Origin: Reclinomonas americana ATCC 50394
Taxonomy: Eukaryota > Jakobida > Jakobea > Jakobida
Assembly (NCBI GenBank): GCA_048213135.1
Contig: PS015071.1
Coordinates: forward strand, 124,555-188,554
DNA length: 64,000 nt
Direction of reading: 5' to 3'
Shown in pieces: positions 42,460-55,859 of this stretch. The notes below the pieces were generated by a model. That model searched no databases and was not told the origin of the DNA. It saw nothing but the letters and a program-made list of their open reading frames with translations. Position 1 is the stretch's first letter, and every line of letters starts with the position of its first letter. A program made the position numbers and the translations under genes.

Positions 42460-45400
42460 ATGCGTCGTCACGCGCTCCCTCTCCTCTTTCTCTCTCTTCT
42501 CTGCATTGCTTGTGTCGCCCATGTGGCTTACGGTGAGTGACTTGCACACCCAATATGAAGAGAACACCGCGCGCAGAGCTCTGTGCGATCGTTTTTGTAT
42601 GTTCAGAATGGCATCCATCACACACACACACACACGCATCACTCCGCTTTGTTGTCGTGGCGCACGTCTTCGTCCTTCGCATCGTGCGTGTGCAGCGTGG
42701 CAGCCTTGAGAGAGGGTGGCCATGGGCGCGAAAAACTTTCTCCACATGTCCGCCCCACGCACTGCACTCTCTCAGTTTCTTAGTCTCGTGCGTTCACGGT
42801 TTTGACACACTCGTGCGTGCCACAGTGAGAGCGCAGAACGAGAGAGAGAGAGAGAAATGAGAAAAATTATGCGCATGCGGAGTTATAAGCGAAAAATGGT
42901 GCATCCGTGTGTGTGCGCGTGTGCGTGCGTGTGTGTGTTTGTGTGTGTGCGTGTGTTGTGTGCGTGTGTGCGTGTGTGCGCGAGGGAAGCGGTGTATGTG
43001 AGTGCGCGCGGGGTTGTTTCACGCACTTGATTCATGTTCNNNNNNNNNNNNNNNNNNNNCTCTCTGCTCTTTGTCTCTCGCTGCGCACGCTCTTGCACGC
43101 GCAGCATATTCCTTCTCCTTCGTACTCTCTCTCTCTCTCTCTCTCTCACGAATATGCTCAAATCGAGCCACCCCTCTTCCCAAGCCCTCTCGCCCTCTCC
43201 CACACCCTACTCCCTCTCTCTGCCTCCCTCTTTCCCGCTCTCCCCTCTGCCTGTCCCTCTCCCTCTCCCTTTTTATTCATGCACCTCACACCATCCGGCC
43301 TTCCTTCTCCACAGCTTCGTCGGCAACCACAAACGCTGCCACTTCAATCTCCACTCAGGCGGCGACGCTCCACGCCTCGATTGACAACACGTCGGCGTCG
43401 GCGAGCAACAACTACTTTGAGCTGGCCGTCGTCAGTGGGGATTTCTCGACGGCGTCGGCGGTCAGCACGTTTGCTGGCAGCTACAATACCAGCGGTTTCA
43501 AGAACGATGACCGCTTGCATGCGATGTTCAATGGCCCACTTGTTGAGTAGCTGATCGCATGATTTACCATGCAACATGCTATGTATGAGTTGTTTTCCGA
43601 TCTTGATCTCATGTCTTTTCATTTGTTAGGGAATGACAACGGATGCACGCGGCAATCTGTATGTCGCCGACTACCTGTTGCGTTGATGCCTGCATGCATT
43701 GCCGTGATGACGAAGACCCGATTTGACTCTGGTATGTGCTTCCGTGCAGCAATCAATGCATTCGATTTGTCGACATTCACTCGGGAGATGTGTCGACGTA
43801 CACTGGCGGATGTGGCCAGACGCACGACTACGTGAACGGGGGGCCGTCTGTTGCTCGATTCTACAAGTCGCGTTGAATGACTCTTTGTGTGTGGGGACTT
43901 TCCTCTCTAGTTACGAGCGAGATGCTGACACGAAACTACGAAACACAGTCCTGTGGGATTGGATATGGATCGGCAGACGACGACGCTGTATGTTGGTGAT
44001 GTGCGTCACTCACAGTGAGGCATGAATGCTGGATATGTGTGCTATCTATTTTTCTCTGGGCTTGTGAGAGCGGTGCCTACTGTTGTGTTGCACTATGGAT
44101 GATTCTCTGGTTGCGTTGATCCTGCCTGAGATTGCCATTCCATTGTGTTTGTTGTGCTTTTGTGAGTGCATGTTCGGCAGTGTGTCTGAAGACTGTGTGA
44201 TCAATTCATCATCTGTTTCCTCTTTTTCTCTCATAATCATTTGCACGCTCCCACTATTTTCCGCTGCATTCTTTTTTCTTGTATTCTTGTTCTTCTTCTT
44301 CATCTGGTCTTGTTAGATCATTTGGTCCCTACCCATCTTTTCTATACCTTGCCCTTGTAGTGTGACTTTATAGTTGTTCTATACTCCTTTACCCTTGACC
44401 CCTTACCCTTGCTCCGTCGAGAAACCCGTCACCCGGTCACCAGGGGCCGTTCTTGTTGTGACCGTCAATGAGGAAATCTGGGAAGGGAACAAAAGTTCCA
44501 ACAGTCTTATGCCTACTCCTCCTCCTCCTCCTCGTACTCTCTCCTCCTTCTTCTATTCTTCCTCCGTCCGCGTTCTCCCTGCTGATCGCTTCCACCACAC
44601 AGGCCGACAACCATGCCGTACGTAAAGTGACCTCTGATCGAACGACTTCAACTTTGGTGGACAACAGCACCAACTTGAATGGCTCGCCTCCAATCGACAG
44701 CGCTTTCAATGTCGCGTACGATTCTTCGTCGCAGTACGTGTACTTTAGCTCGTTCAACACGCACACCATTCGGTACGTGAAGTCGCGCATCAACTGTGTT
44801 TGCACTCTGACTCATTAGTTGGCGCACACAGTCGCATCAAGAGCGACGGGACTGGCGCGATTGTGTTCTGCGGACAGCACAATGCGAGCGGGGCCGTCGA
44901 TGGCGACTGCGGAACGACGGCTACATTCAATCAGTCGTCTTCCTTCGCGGTCGATCAGGCACGCAATATGCTGTATGTCGGCTCTGATACCGACAGGGTT
45001 GTTCGACAAATCAATCTGACCACGAACCAAGTGACGACGATTGCGGGCACTGGGGCGCCTGGATCTGATGACGGGGCTGCGCTCAGTGCGACTTTCCAGT
45101 CGACAATCAGTGTGGTTCTGGATATCACACGCGATGTGTTGTACGTTGCCGAGCGCGACCGTGGCAGGGTCCGCCAGCTCGACCTGTCGAGCATGAGTGT
45201 GTCCACTCTTGTCCAAGGGCCAGCAGGTAGTATTAACGGGCCGCTGGCAAGTGCGCGATTCAACTATGCGGTGAGGATCTTGCTTCTCTGCTGCGCTATT
45301 GTTTCTCTGAGTCCAAAGGAATGGACTGACACGCTACTCTGTGTACAGTTTGGCATTGTTGTGAACGGTAATCGGTTGTACATCACCGGTGAGTCAGAAA

Positions 45401-46801
45401 ATGAGCAGAGGAGAGGGCTCGTGAACTGCTGGAGGTATTGAGCATCTTACACGTGGGATTGTTGGTACAGACTTTACCGCGAGTGTGGTCCATCTCATCA
45501 AGTTGCAACCATCAACTGCTCGGATCACGGCATCGCCGAGCACGACTGGGGCCGGCTCTTCCGCCTCGGTGTCGAAAGCTGTCGCGCAGCTCAACAGCGG
45601 AGCGACGTACTACTTCCGTGCGGTGACTGTGCTGTCCGACTCGACAGTGCTTACCGGATCGACACTGTCCTTCACGAGTGCGTCTGCGCGTGTGTATAAT
45701 ATTTGTGATTGATGGACTGCGATGCCTGACACATGCCGTGGTGTGGAATGCAGCAACTGGCGCACTGACGACAGGATTCTCGCCGACGTCGATTGCAGCG
45801 ACGACGAGCAATGTGCAGATTGTGGTGACTGGTGTGAACTTGTTGGCGAGCGATGTGGTGCAGGTGGAGTCGGGGGCAACGTGCAGCGGCAGTGGGACGG
45901 GGCTGACACACGTGTCGGTGTCGAGTGATGCTACAATCAAAACAGTCAAGACGCCGAGCCCGTCGACGGCACTGACGAATGGATTGTACTCTGTGTGGTG
46001 CGTGGCTGTTTGAGGAAGAGAGAGAGAGAGAGAGTGAGAGGTAAGGAGATAGGAAAGGGTAGAAGGAGCAGATGAAGATGGAGGAGGAGGAGAGAGAGGG
46101 CGAGAGAGGGAGAGAGAGAAAGAGGAGGAGGTGGAGAAGGAGAGAATCGTGGAACTCGGTGCGCTGTCTGACGTTTTTTTGTTGTTGATGTCACTGTTTT
46201 TTTTGCTGTTGTGCGTGTTCAGTTACTTGTACGGAGGCGTGGGAACGGCAGAGCGTGTCGGAACGACGTCGCTTGTTGTCGGGAATGGTTTGTTGGGTTG
46301 GTGGAGGCAGTTTGCCTGTTGTCGCTTGTCGATGATTGAATCTCTCTCTCTCTCTCCTCCATCTCGTGGATGCGACAGCTGCACTTGCGACGAGCAGCGG
46401 GGCGACAGCCGTGTCTACGTACTCAGCTACGGTGAATGGGTCGATCACGAACAACTCTGGTGCGACGAGCAGCAATTATTTCGAGTTGGCGCGATCGAGC
46501 AGTGATTTCACGACAGCGTCGTCGGTGACGACGTATGCTGGTACGCTGGGCACTCCTGGAACGACCAATGGACCACTTGCGAGTGCGCTGTTCAATGATC
46601 CGCGAGTTATGTCTCTGATGTTTCATATGTTTTGCAACCGATCACGAATGATGCTTCTCCTGACACTTGATTTTCGTGATGTGTTTGCACTGCAGGGCAT
46701 TGTTGGCGACTCTGAAGGCAACTTGTACCTTGTGGAAGCAGTGTTGCGTGCTTGTGCTGCGTCTTGCGCTGATGAGCAGGCGATAAGTTGTCGCTGAATC
46801 A

Positions 46802-46834
<33 letters not shown>

Positions 46835-47153
46835 GCTCTCTCTCTCTTCTTCCTTAATGTGTGCCATTGCTCTTGCGCAGCAACAACTGCATTCGGTTCA
46901 TCGATGTGTCGTCGGGCATGGTGTCGACATTTGCTGGTGTATGTGGAGCAACTGGAGCGTTGGTAGATGGTGTGGCGACTACGGCGCGGTTTAACGGGTT
47001 CGTGTGGTTTTGCGTTTCTGAAATTGTGGTCACTTTTGAGGTCGTGTATCTGACAATTCGTCGATAATGTTTTGTGCGCGTGTACAGTCCACGAGGCCTC
47101 GCCATTGATCTGGAGTCGAGCACGCTGTTTGTTGCTGACGTGCGTAAGATTAT

Positions 47154-47200
<47 letters not shown>

Positions 47201-47757
47201 GTCGTCTCNNNNNNNNNNNNNNNNNNNNNNNNNNNNNNNNNNNNNNNNNNNNNNNNNNNNNNNNNNNNNNNNNNNNNNNNNNNNNNNNNNNNNNNNNNNN
47301 NNNNNNNNNNNNNNNNNNNNNNNNNNNNNNNNNNNNNNNNNNNNNNNNNNNNNNNNNNNNNNNNNNNNNNNNNNNNNNNNNNNNNNNNNNNNNNNNNNNN
47401 NNNNNNNNNNNNNNNNNNNNNNNNNNNNNNNNNNNNNNNNNNNNNNNNNNNNNNNNNNNNNNNNNNNNNNNNNNNNNNNNNNNNNNNNNNNNNNNNNNNN
47501 NNNNNNNNNNNNNNNNNNNNNNNNNNNNNNNNNNNNNNNNNNNNNNNNNNNNNNNNNNNNNNNNNNNNNNNNNNNNNNNNNNNNNNNNNNNNNNNNNNNN
47601 NNNNNNNNNNNNNNNNNNNNNNNNNNNNNNNNNNNNNNNNNNNNNNNNNTTACGTTACCGTTACGGTACGGTACGGTACCGACGTTGTAGTCGTCGTACG
47701 GTACGGTACGGTACGTCGACGTCGTTGTTGTCGTGTACGTAGTCGTACGTAGTATAA

Positions 47758-47797
<40 letters not shown>

Positions 47798-50700
47798 TCT
47801 CTCTCTCCCTCTCTCTCTCTGCGCACCCTTCGTTCCCGTCTTGAACATCTTCCCGTGACTCTGTATTCTATCGCTTCATTCCGTTTTCATCCCCTTCGTT
47901 GCTGTATATTCGCTTCTGCTTGGCTGTTGGGTATTGATCTTCTGCGTCTCTGCGTGCTCACCCACTTGCCGTCGTAGTCGTCAAACAACGCCATTCGTCG
48001 CGTATCGTCGACTGGGTACACGACATCATTGGTCACGAGCAGCAGTGCGACACCGGCTCCGGACTTTATCTACAGTGTGGCGTATGACGCAGGCAACCAG
48101 CTGCTTTACTTTTCCGAGTTGAACCGGCATACTGTAAGGTGAGGTGGCACGCAGCATGTGGAGTGTGTGAGAAGGAATGTGGAGCGTGTGCTTTGTATTT
48201 GGAGAGATTGCCTAGATCAGTGTTTGCAGTTGCTACGTATGTGTTGCTCTTCCGCTTCCCGATGCATGTCTCTGACGCGGTAATCGGAGTTTGAACGTAT
48301 TTGCTCATATCTGTATGTTTCCTCTTTTTCTAGGCGTGTGAACGCCGACGGCTCGTCCATTACACTGTTGTGTGGTCAATACGGCACTTTTGGTTCCGTC
48401 GACGGCGACTGCTCTACTACAACTCCAAAATTCATCAGCCCCGCCGGGCTGGCGTTGGATTTATCCGCCAACAAGCTGTATGTGGCTTGTGCTAGTACCC
48501 CTAAGGTTAGGCAGCTGGACTTGGCGGCGAGTCCGATGCAGCTTGGCACTCTTGTCGGTCAAGACTCCCAGGGGTACACTGTGGGCCCCACTGCGTCTGC
48601 GCTGTTTGTCGCCCTACGTGCGCTGTATCTGGACGGGGTGCGACGGATTCTGTACATTGCTGACGCTTCAGTGGGCGTCAAGCAACTGGATCTCAACAGC
48701 ATGGTCGTGTCGGCTCTCACGGTGCCTGCACTGGGTGTGTCGTCTGTGGATGGGCCGTTGACGGATGCCGTTGTAGCCTTCCCGGTGCGTGAGTATCACG
48801 GCAGCGTAGCTGGAAGTTTGATGAGATCGTTGCTTGCACTCGTATATATGTGTACTTCCCATGAATGTGTGTTGTGTGTATATCTGTGTGTGACTTTGTA
48901 CATTGATGGAACACGTATCTTGTTGTCGTTCGATGTTGTGTGAGAAACCAGTCACTATGTCAACAAAGTAGCATGGGATTTAGAGGAGTGGATGTACAAC
49001 ATCATACACTTTGCTGTTGCACAACGCGTGTCTGAGGCCTGCATCTCCTTTACAGTTCGGCATGTATTTGGCGCAAGGCAATCAACTCTATGTGACTGGT
49101 GAGTTGCAGAATTCCTTTTGCGCGCTTGGCTGATTGACGGCGACTGTCCCGCTCACTGTCATTTGTGTTCGTCAGAGTTTTTCAATGGTCCCGGATTGGG
49201 GAACACGATCCGCTTGATTACGCTGCAGCCTGGAGAGTGCCGCATCACTGCCGGTCCATCAACTACTGCCTCTGGATCGACAGCCAGCATCAGTGATGCG
49301 CTGTCGCAGCTGACGCCTGGATCGGCCAACTATTTCCGTGCGGTGACTGTGCTGTCGGATTCGACTGTGGTGGCTGGATCGACACTGTCGTTCACGACAA
49401 GTTGCGTTGGTGAAGCGAGTGGTTCCCTTTGCGCAGCTCGTGTTGATGTACGCTTTTCCTTTCGCCCCATCTCAGATGTGGCGCCATCGGCGACGAGCTT
49501 TTCGCCGAGCAGCATTACTGCGGAGACGAGTGGCGTGCAGATTGTTGTGACGGGCACTGCGTTGTTGACGTCCGATGTGGTGCAAGTGGAACTGGGAGCG
49601 GACTGCACTGGCGGCGGCACAGCACTGTCGTCGGTATCAGTGAGTGGTGGTGGAACGACGAAGACGGTGCAGACGAGTGGCGTGTCGCTGGCAGTGGGAT
49701 CGTTCGCTGTGTGGTGCGTTTTGTGACGAAGAGAGTACGAGAGAGAGAGGAGAAAGTGAGAGAGTGAGAGAAACAGGGGAGAACAGAGTGGGAGAGAGAA
49801 AGAGGGAGAGAGAGAGAGAGGAGGAGAAGAAGAGAGAAGGAGAGTACGAGAATGCGGAGGAGGGATGAGGAGGGCTACAAAGCATGAGATGTCNNNNNNN
49901 NNNNNNNNNNNNNNNNNNNNNNNNNNNNNNNNNNNNNNNNNNNNNNNNNNNNNNNNNNNNNNNNNNNNNNNNNNNNNNNNNNNNNNNNNNNNNNNNNNNN
50001 NNNNNNNNNNNNNNNNNNNNNNNNNNNNNNNNNNNNNNNNNNNNNNNNNNNNNNNNNNNNNNNNNNNNNNNNNNNNNNNNNNNNNNNNNNNNNNNNNNNN
50101 NNNNNNNNNNNNNTCAGAGTGCAAACACAGTTGATGCGCGACTTCACGTACCGAATGGTGTGCGTGTTGTACGAGCTGAAGTACACGAATTGCGACGAAG
50201 AATCGTAGGCGACACTGAAAGCACTGTTGAGCGCAGGCGACCCATTCAAGTTGGTGCTGTTGTCCACCAATGTTGAAGTCGTCCGATCAGAGGTCACTTT
50301 GCGAACGGCGTTGTTGTCGGCCTGTGTAGTGGAAATGAGGAGTGATGAGAACGTGGATGGAAAAAGTAACGAAGGAAACGAGGAAGACAGAGGAGGTAGA
50401 CGGAGGAGGAGGCGGAGGGAGGCGAGAAAATGGAGCAGAAGACCAGGAGAAGTCAAGAACAAGAACAAGAACAAGATAGAGAACAATAAGACGAAGAAAA
50501 CAAGAAAAAAAGCAGCAGACAAGTGTGAAAGAGTGTGAATGAGAGAGAGAGAGAGAGAAAGAGGAAACAGATGATGAATTGATCACACAGTCTTCAGCCC
50601 TCGTGACCTCTTATCAGCACAATGAACAGGCAATATCACGCACAATAAAGACAACGAGAAAATCATCCACCAAGCAACACGACATCAGGCACCACACTTC

Positions 50701-51677
50701 GACATAGCCAGAGGAATAGCAGATGGCACACACACACAGCACACACGCCTCACTGTGAGGAACGCACATCACCAACATAGAGAGTCGTTGTCTGCCGATC
50801 CATGTCCAAACCCACGGGACTGTGATTCGTAACATCCGTGAGAAATATTCATGGTTGGGGAAGCCCCGCGCGCACACAACAGCCATTCAACACAACTTGT
50901 AGAATCGAGCAACAGACGGCCCTCCATTCACATAGGCGTGCGTCTGGCCACATCCGCCAGTGTATGTCGACACATCTCCCGAGTGAATGTCGACGAATCG
51001 GATGCACTGATTGCTGCACACCCGCACATACACCGAAGTTAATACACATGGCACCACAACAGCAGTGTCGCACACAGACATCAACGCAACGTGTAGTCTG
51101 AGATATACAGATTGCCACGTGCATCCGAAGTCATTCCCTACTCACACACAACACAACACACACACATGTGTGTGAGCAATTCAATGCCAAATAACAGCGA
51201 CAAACTTAGCCACTGACACTCACCCACGGCTGATTAAATATCGCATGCAGTCGATCGTCGTTCTTGAAGCCGTGTGTGCCAAAACTGCCAGCAAACGTGC
51301 TGACCACCGACACCGTCGAGAAATCCCCGCTGTCGACGGCCAGCTCAAAGTAGTTGTTGCTCGCCGACGCAGAAACGTTGGTGACCAGACCNNNNNNNNN
51401 NNNNNNNNNNNCGGTTCATTGATGTGTCGTCGGGCATGGTGTCGACATTTGCTGGTGTATGTGGAGCAACTGGAGCATTGGTAGATGGTGTGGCGACTAC
51501 GGCGCGGTTTAACGGGTTCGTGTGGCTTTGTGTTTCTGAAATTGTGGTCACTTTTGAGGTCGTGTATCTGACTTGCCATCGATAATTTTGTGCGCGTGTG
51601 CAGTCCACGAGGCCTTGCCATTGATCTGGAGTCAAGCACGCTGTTTGTTGCTGATGTGCATAAGATCGCGGGCTTTG

Positions 51678-51718
<41 letters not shown>

Positions 51719-54700
51719 TCCTTCTGCATACATACACATTTAGATTAGCGATGTGCACCATTCGATCTTGTCTCGCCATCCTCCTGTAGCCTTGCATTGT
51801 GTCCCTTTTGACTCGAGATCCCCGTTGCTACTGCATTTTTTCACCTCTACTTATCTGTTGGACCTTTGCCGTCTGCGTCTCTGTGAACTCACCCATCGTT
51901 TGAACACAGACCGGAAGCAATGCCATTCGACGAGTGTCGTCGACTGGGTACACGAGAACACTGGTCACGAGCAGCAGTGCGACGCCGGCTCCAGATTTCA
52001 TCTACGCTGTGGTGTACGACGCGGGTAACGAGGTGTTGTACTTCTCCGAGAATAACAAGCATACTGTAAGGTGAGTTGCGCAGGAAGTGAATAGTAGAAC
52101 ATTAGATAGTGAAAGGGAGTGGAGCATGCGTTCTTGTGTTGGAGCGTGCGTGTTCCTTGAGCAACATTTGCAGTCGTCTATGTTTAAGATGCTCTTCTGC
52201 TTCTCCGTGCGTGTCGTTGATACGTCAGTCGGAGATGAGATGGGTCAACTCATTGCTTCCACTTTGCTGTATGTTTGTGCCAGGCGTGTGAACGCAGACG
52301 GCTCGTCCATCACTCTGCTGTGTGGTCAATACGGTACTGCTGGTGGCGCCGACGGTAACTGCTCAACCACCACACCAACATTCAACCAACCCGCCGGGCT
52401 CGCTCTCGACATGTCAGTCAACAAGCTGTACGTGGGGTCACTAAGTGGTCGTAAGGTTCGGCAGCTGGACTTGGCGGCCAGTCCAATGCAGCTTGGCACT
52501 CTTGTCGGCCAAGACACTCAAGGGTACGCTGTGGGTCCCGCTGCATCTGCCAAGTTTTTGGATCCACGCACGCTGTACCTGGATGAAGTGCGACGGACTC
52601 TGTACATTTCTGATCTGGGATATGGAATTAAGCAATTGGATCTCAACAGCATGGTCGTGTCAGCTCTCACTGTGCCTGCACTGGGTGTGTCGTCAGTGGA
52701 TGGGCTGTTGACAGATGCGGTTTTGCCGTTACCGGTGCGTGCAAATTGTGTGTGTGCGTTTGCAGAAGAGAGAGTTTGACACACAGAGAGAGGGAGGGAC
52801 AACGCTTTTGCGTCTGTGCAACTCCTGAGTGCCATGCAGTGTGTCGCACTGTGTGTTACTGATGTTCTTCTCTTTTACAGTTTGGCATGTACTTGGCGCA
52901 AGGCAATCGACTTTATGTGACCGGTTAGTTTGAGATTCGGTTTCTGCTGATAGCCATTGTCCCGCTCACTGTGATTCTTTGTATTAGAGTTTTCTGGTAC
53001 TCCTGGAGCTGGTAACATCATTCGATTGATCACGCTGCAGCCTGGAGAGTGCCGAATCACTGCCGGTCCATCGACAAGTGCGTCTGGAACAACCGCCAGC
53101 ATTAGTGACGGCCTGTCGCAGCTGACGCCTGGATCGGCCAACTATTTCCGTGCGGTGACTGTGCTGTCGGACTCGACTGTGGTGGCTGGATCGACGCTGT
53201 CGTTCACGACGAGTTGCGTTGGCGGAGTGGGTGGTTCCCTTTGCATAACTGTTGTTGACTTTGCTCTCGTCCCGCGTCGTGATTAGATGTGGCGCCATCG
53301 GCGACGAGCTTTTCGCCGAGCAGCATTACTGCAGAGACGAGTGGCGTGCAGATTGTTGTGACGGGCACTGCGTTGGTGACGTCGGATGTAGTGCAAGTGG
53401 AACTGGGAGCGGACTGCACTGGCGCGGGTACAGCGCTGTCGTCGGTGTCTGTGAGTGGGGATGGAACGACGAAGACTGTGCAGACGAGTGGCGTGTCACT
53501 GGCAGTGGGATTGTATGCGGTGTGGTGCGTTTGTGATGGGGAGAAGCAAGAGAGAGTGAGAGAGAGAGAGGAGAAAATTCAGGGAGGCGGAGAGGGATGC
53601 GAAAAGTCGATACATGAGATTTAGTGCGTTGTTTGCGTGTTTTATTAAGAAAATGAGGGAGGCGATGAGGAGGAAAGAGGTGAGTGTTGTTAGAGGATGT
53701 AGTTGTTGTGTTGGGTGTTTGCATTGACGAGTAGCTGGCGTCAATAGATAGACAGTGTGGAGCAAGATGAAAGAGGGGGAGTTGGAGTATGGCATCNNNN
53801 NNNNNNNNNNNNNNNNNNNNNNNNNNNNNNNNNNNNNNNNNNNNNNNNNNNNNNNNNNNNNNNNNNNNNNNNNNNNNNNNNNNNNNNNNNNNNNNNNNNN
53901 NNNNNNNNNNNNNNNNNNNNNNNNNNNNNNNNNNNNNNNNNNNNNNNNNNNNNNNNNNNNNNNNNNNNNNNNNNNNNNNNNNNNNNNNNNNNNNNNNNNN
54001 NNNNNNNNNNNNNNNNNNNNNNNNNNNNNNNNNNNNNNNNNNNNNNNNNNNNNNNNNNNNNNNNNNNNNNNNNNNNNNNNNNNNNNNNNNNNNNNNNNNN
54101 NNNNNNNNNNNNNNNNNNNNNNNNNNNNNNNNNNNNNNNNNNNNNNNNNNNNNNNNNNNNNNNNNNNNNNNNNNNNNNNNNNNNNNNNNNNNNNNNNNNN
54201 NNNNNNNNNNNNNNNNNNNNNNNNNNNNNNNNNNNNNNNNNNNNNNNNNNNNNNNNNNNNNNNNNNNNNNNNNNNNNNNNNNNNNNNNNNNNNNNNNNNN
54301 NNNNNNNNNNNNNNNNNNNNNNNNNNNNNNNNNNNNNNNNNNNNNNNNNNNNNNNNNNNNNNNNNNNNNNNNNNNNNNNNNNNNNNNNNNNNNNNNNNNN
54401 NNNNNNNNNNNNNNNNNNNNNNNNNNNNNNNNNNNNNNNNNNNNNNNNNNNNNNNNNNNNNNNNNAGAGAGACTGCACTCTCTATAAAACACACGAAGGT
54501 TAACACACCAACAGTCAGCGTCCCCGGCACAGTGCTCCACAGTCCCGTTCCTCCAAACTGGATGCTGTGGAGATCGAAGAAGTCAGTTTCGTATCAAATC
54601 CGCTCNNNNNNNNNNNNNNNNNNNNNNNNNNNNNNNNNNNNNNNNNNNNNNNNNNNNNNNNNNNNNNNNNNNNNNNNNNNNNNNNNNNNNNNNNNNNNNN

Positions 54701-55821
54701 NNNNNNNNNNNNNNNNNNNNNNNNNNNNNNNNNNNNNNNNNNNNNNNNNNNNNNNNNNNNNNNNNNNNNNNNNNCTCTCTCTCTCTCTCCATGTATGTGC
54801 ATGTGAATGTTCATGCTAATTGTGGTGTGTGTGTGTGTGTGTGCGTGTACAGTGGCTTCGGCGGAGTCGTTTTCTCCATCATCGATTACACCCAACACGG
54901 CCGGGCAGACGGTGACGGTGACTGGGCGAGCATTGTCAGCAAGTGATACTGTGCGATTGGTGTCTGGTGGTACGTGCGCGAGTGGCACGACGACGTACAA
55001 CATGACGAGTGGAGCAGTGGGTGGTACGGCTGGGGCGCGCACGCTGACCGTGTCGACGGGTAACACCAGTTTAGCGGCCGGATCGTATCTTGTGTGGTTC
55101 GTCTCTGCATTCAGTGTGCGACTCTCCTTGTGCACTGTTTGTATGACATCCTCGTGTTTGTGTTTGCAGTTACTTGTACGGCGGAACGGGCACGCCGGTA
55201 CAAGTTGGCAGCACGTCATTGACCGTTGCAATAGGTGTGTTCTCTGCTTATAACCTTGCATCCATGTCTCTATTTTTCTCACTCTCTCCTTTGGCAACAG
55301 GAACAAGCGTGACGAGCTTTACGCCGAGCAGCATCACTGCGGAGACGAGTGGAGTGCATGTGACTGTGAGTGGCAGTGGTCTGGCGGATGCGGATGTGGT
55401 GCAAGTGCAGAATGCGGGATCGTGTACGGGTGCTGGCACCGTGCTGTCTCTCGTTTCGACGGCTGCCGATGGACTGACCACGATTCGGCAAACCACGGGC
55501 ACGTCGCTTGCGGCGGGATCGTACTGGGTGTGGTGCGTGTGTTTGTGTCGTTCGGATTGGAAGACATGCATGTGTGCAACGAGCGAAGAAGCGTTCGTGC
55601 TTTAGCAAGCAAGCAAGAGAGTTAGAGAGAGAGAGGGAGAAGAAGATCTACGAACGAGATCGCGTGTCTTGATTTCGTCTTGAGCTGATCACACTGGCGT
55701 GTGCTTTCTCTCCAGCATTCACTTTGCGAGCGCGGGTGCGGGTGTCTGGCAGCAAGTACCAGGCGTACTGACAGTAGGTGCGTGTCTGTGTGGCATGTGT
55801 TGAACAGAGAACTGTCACCCT

Positions 55822-55859
<38 letters not shown>

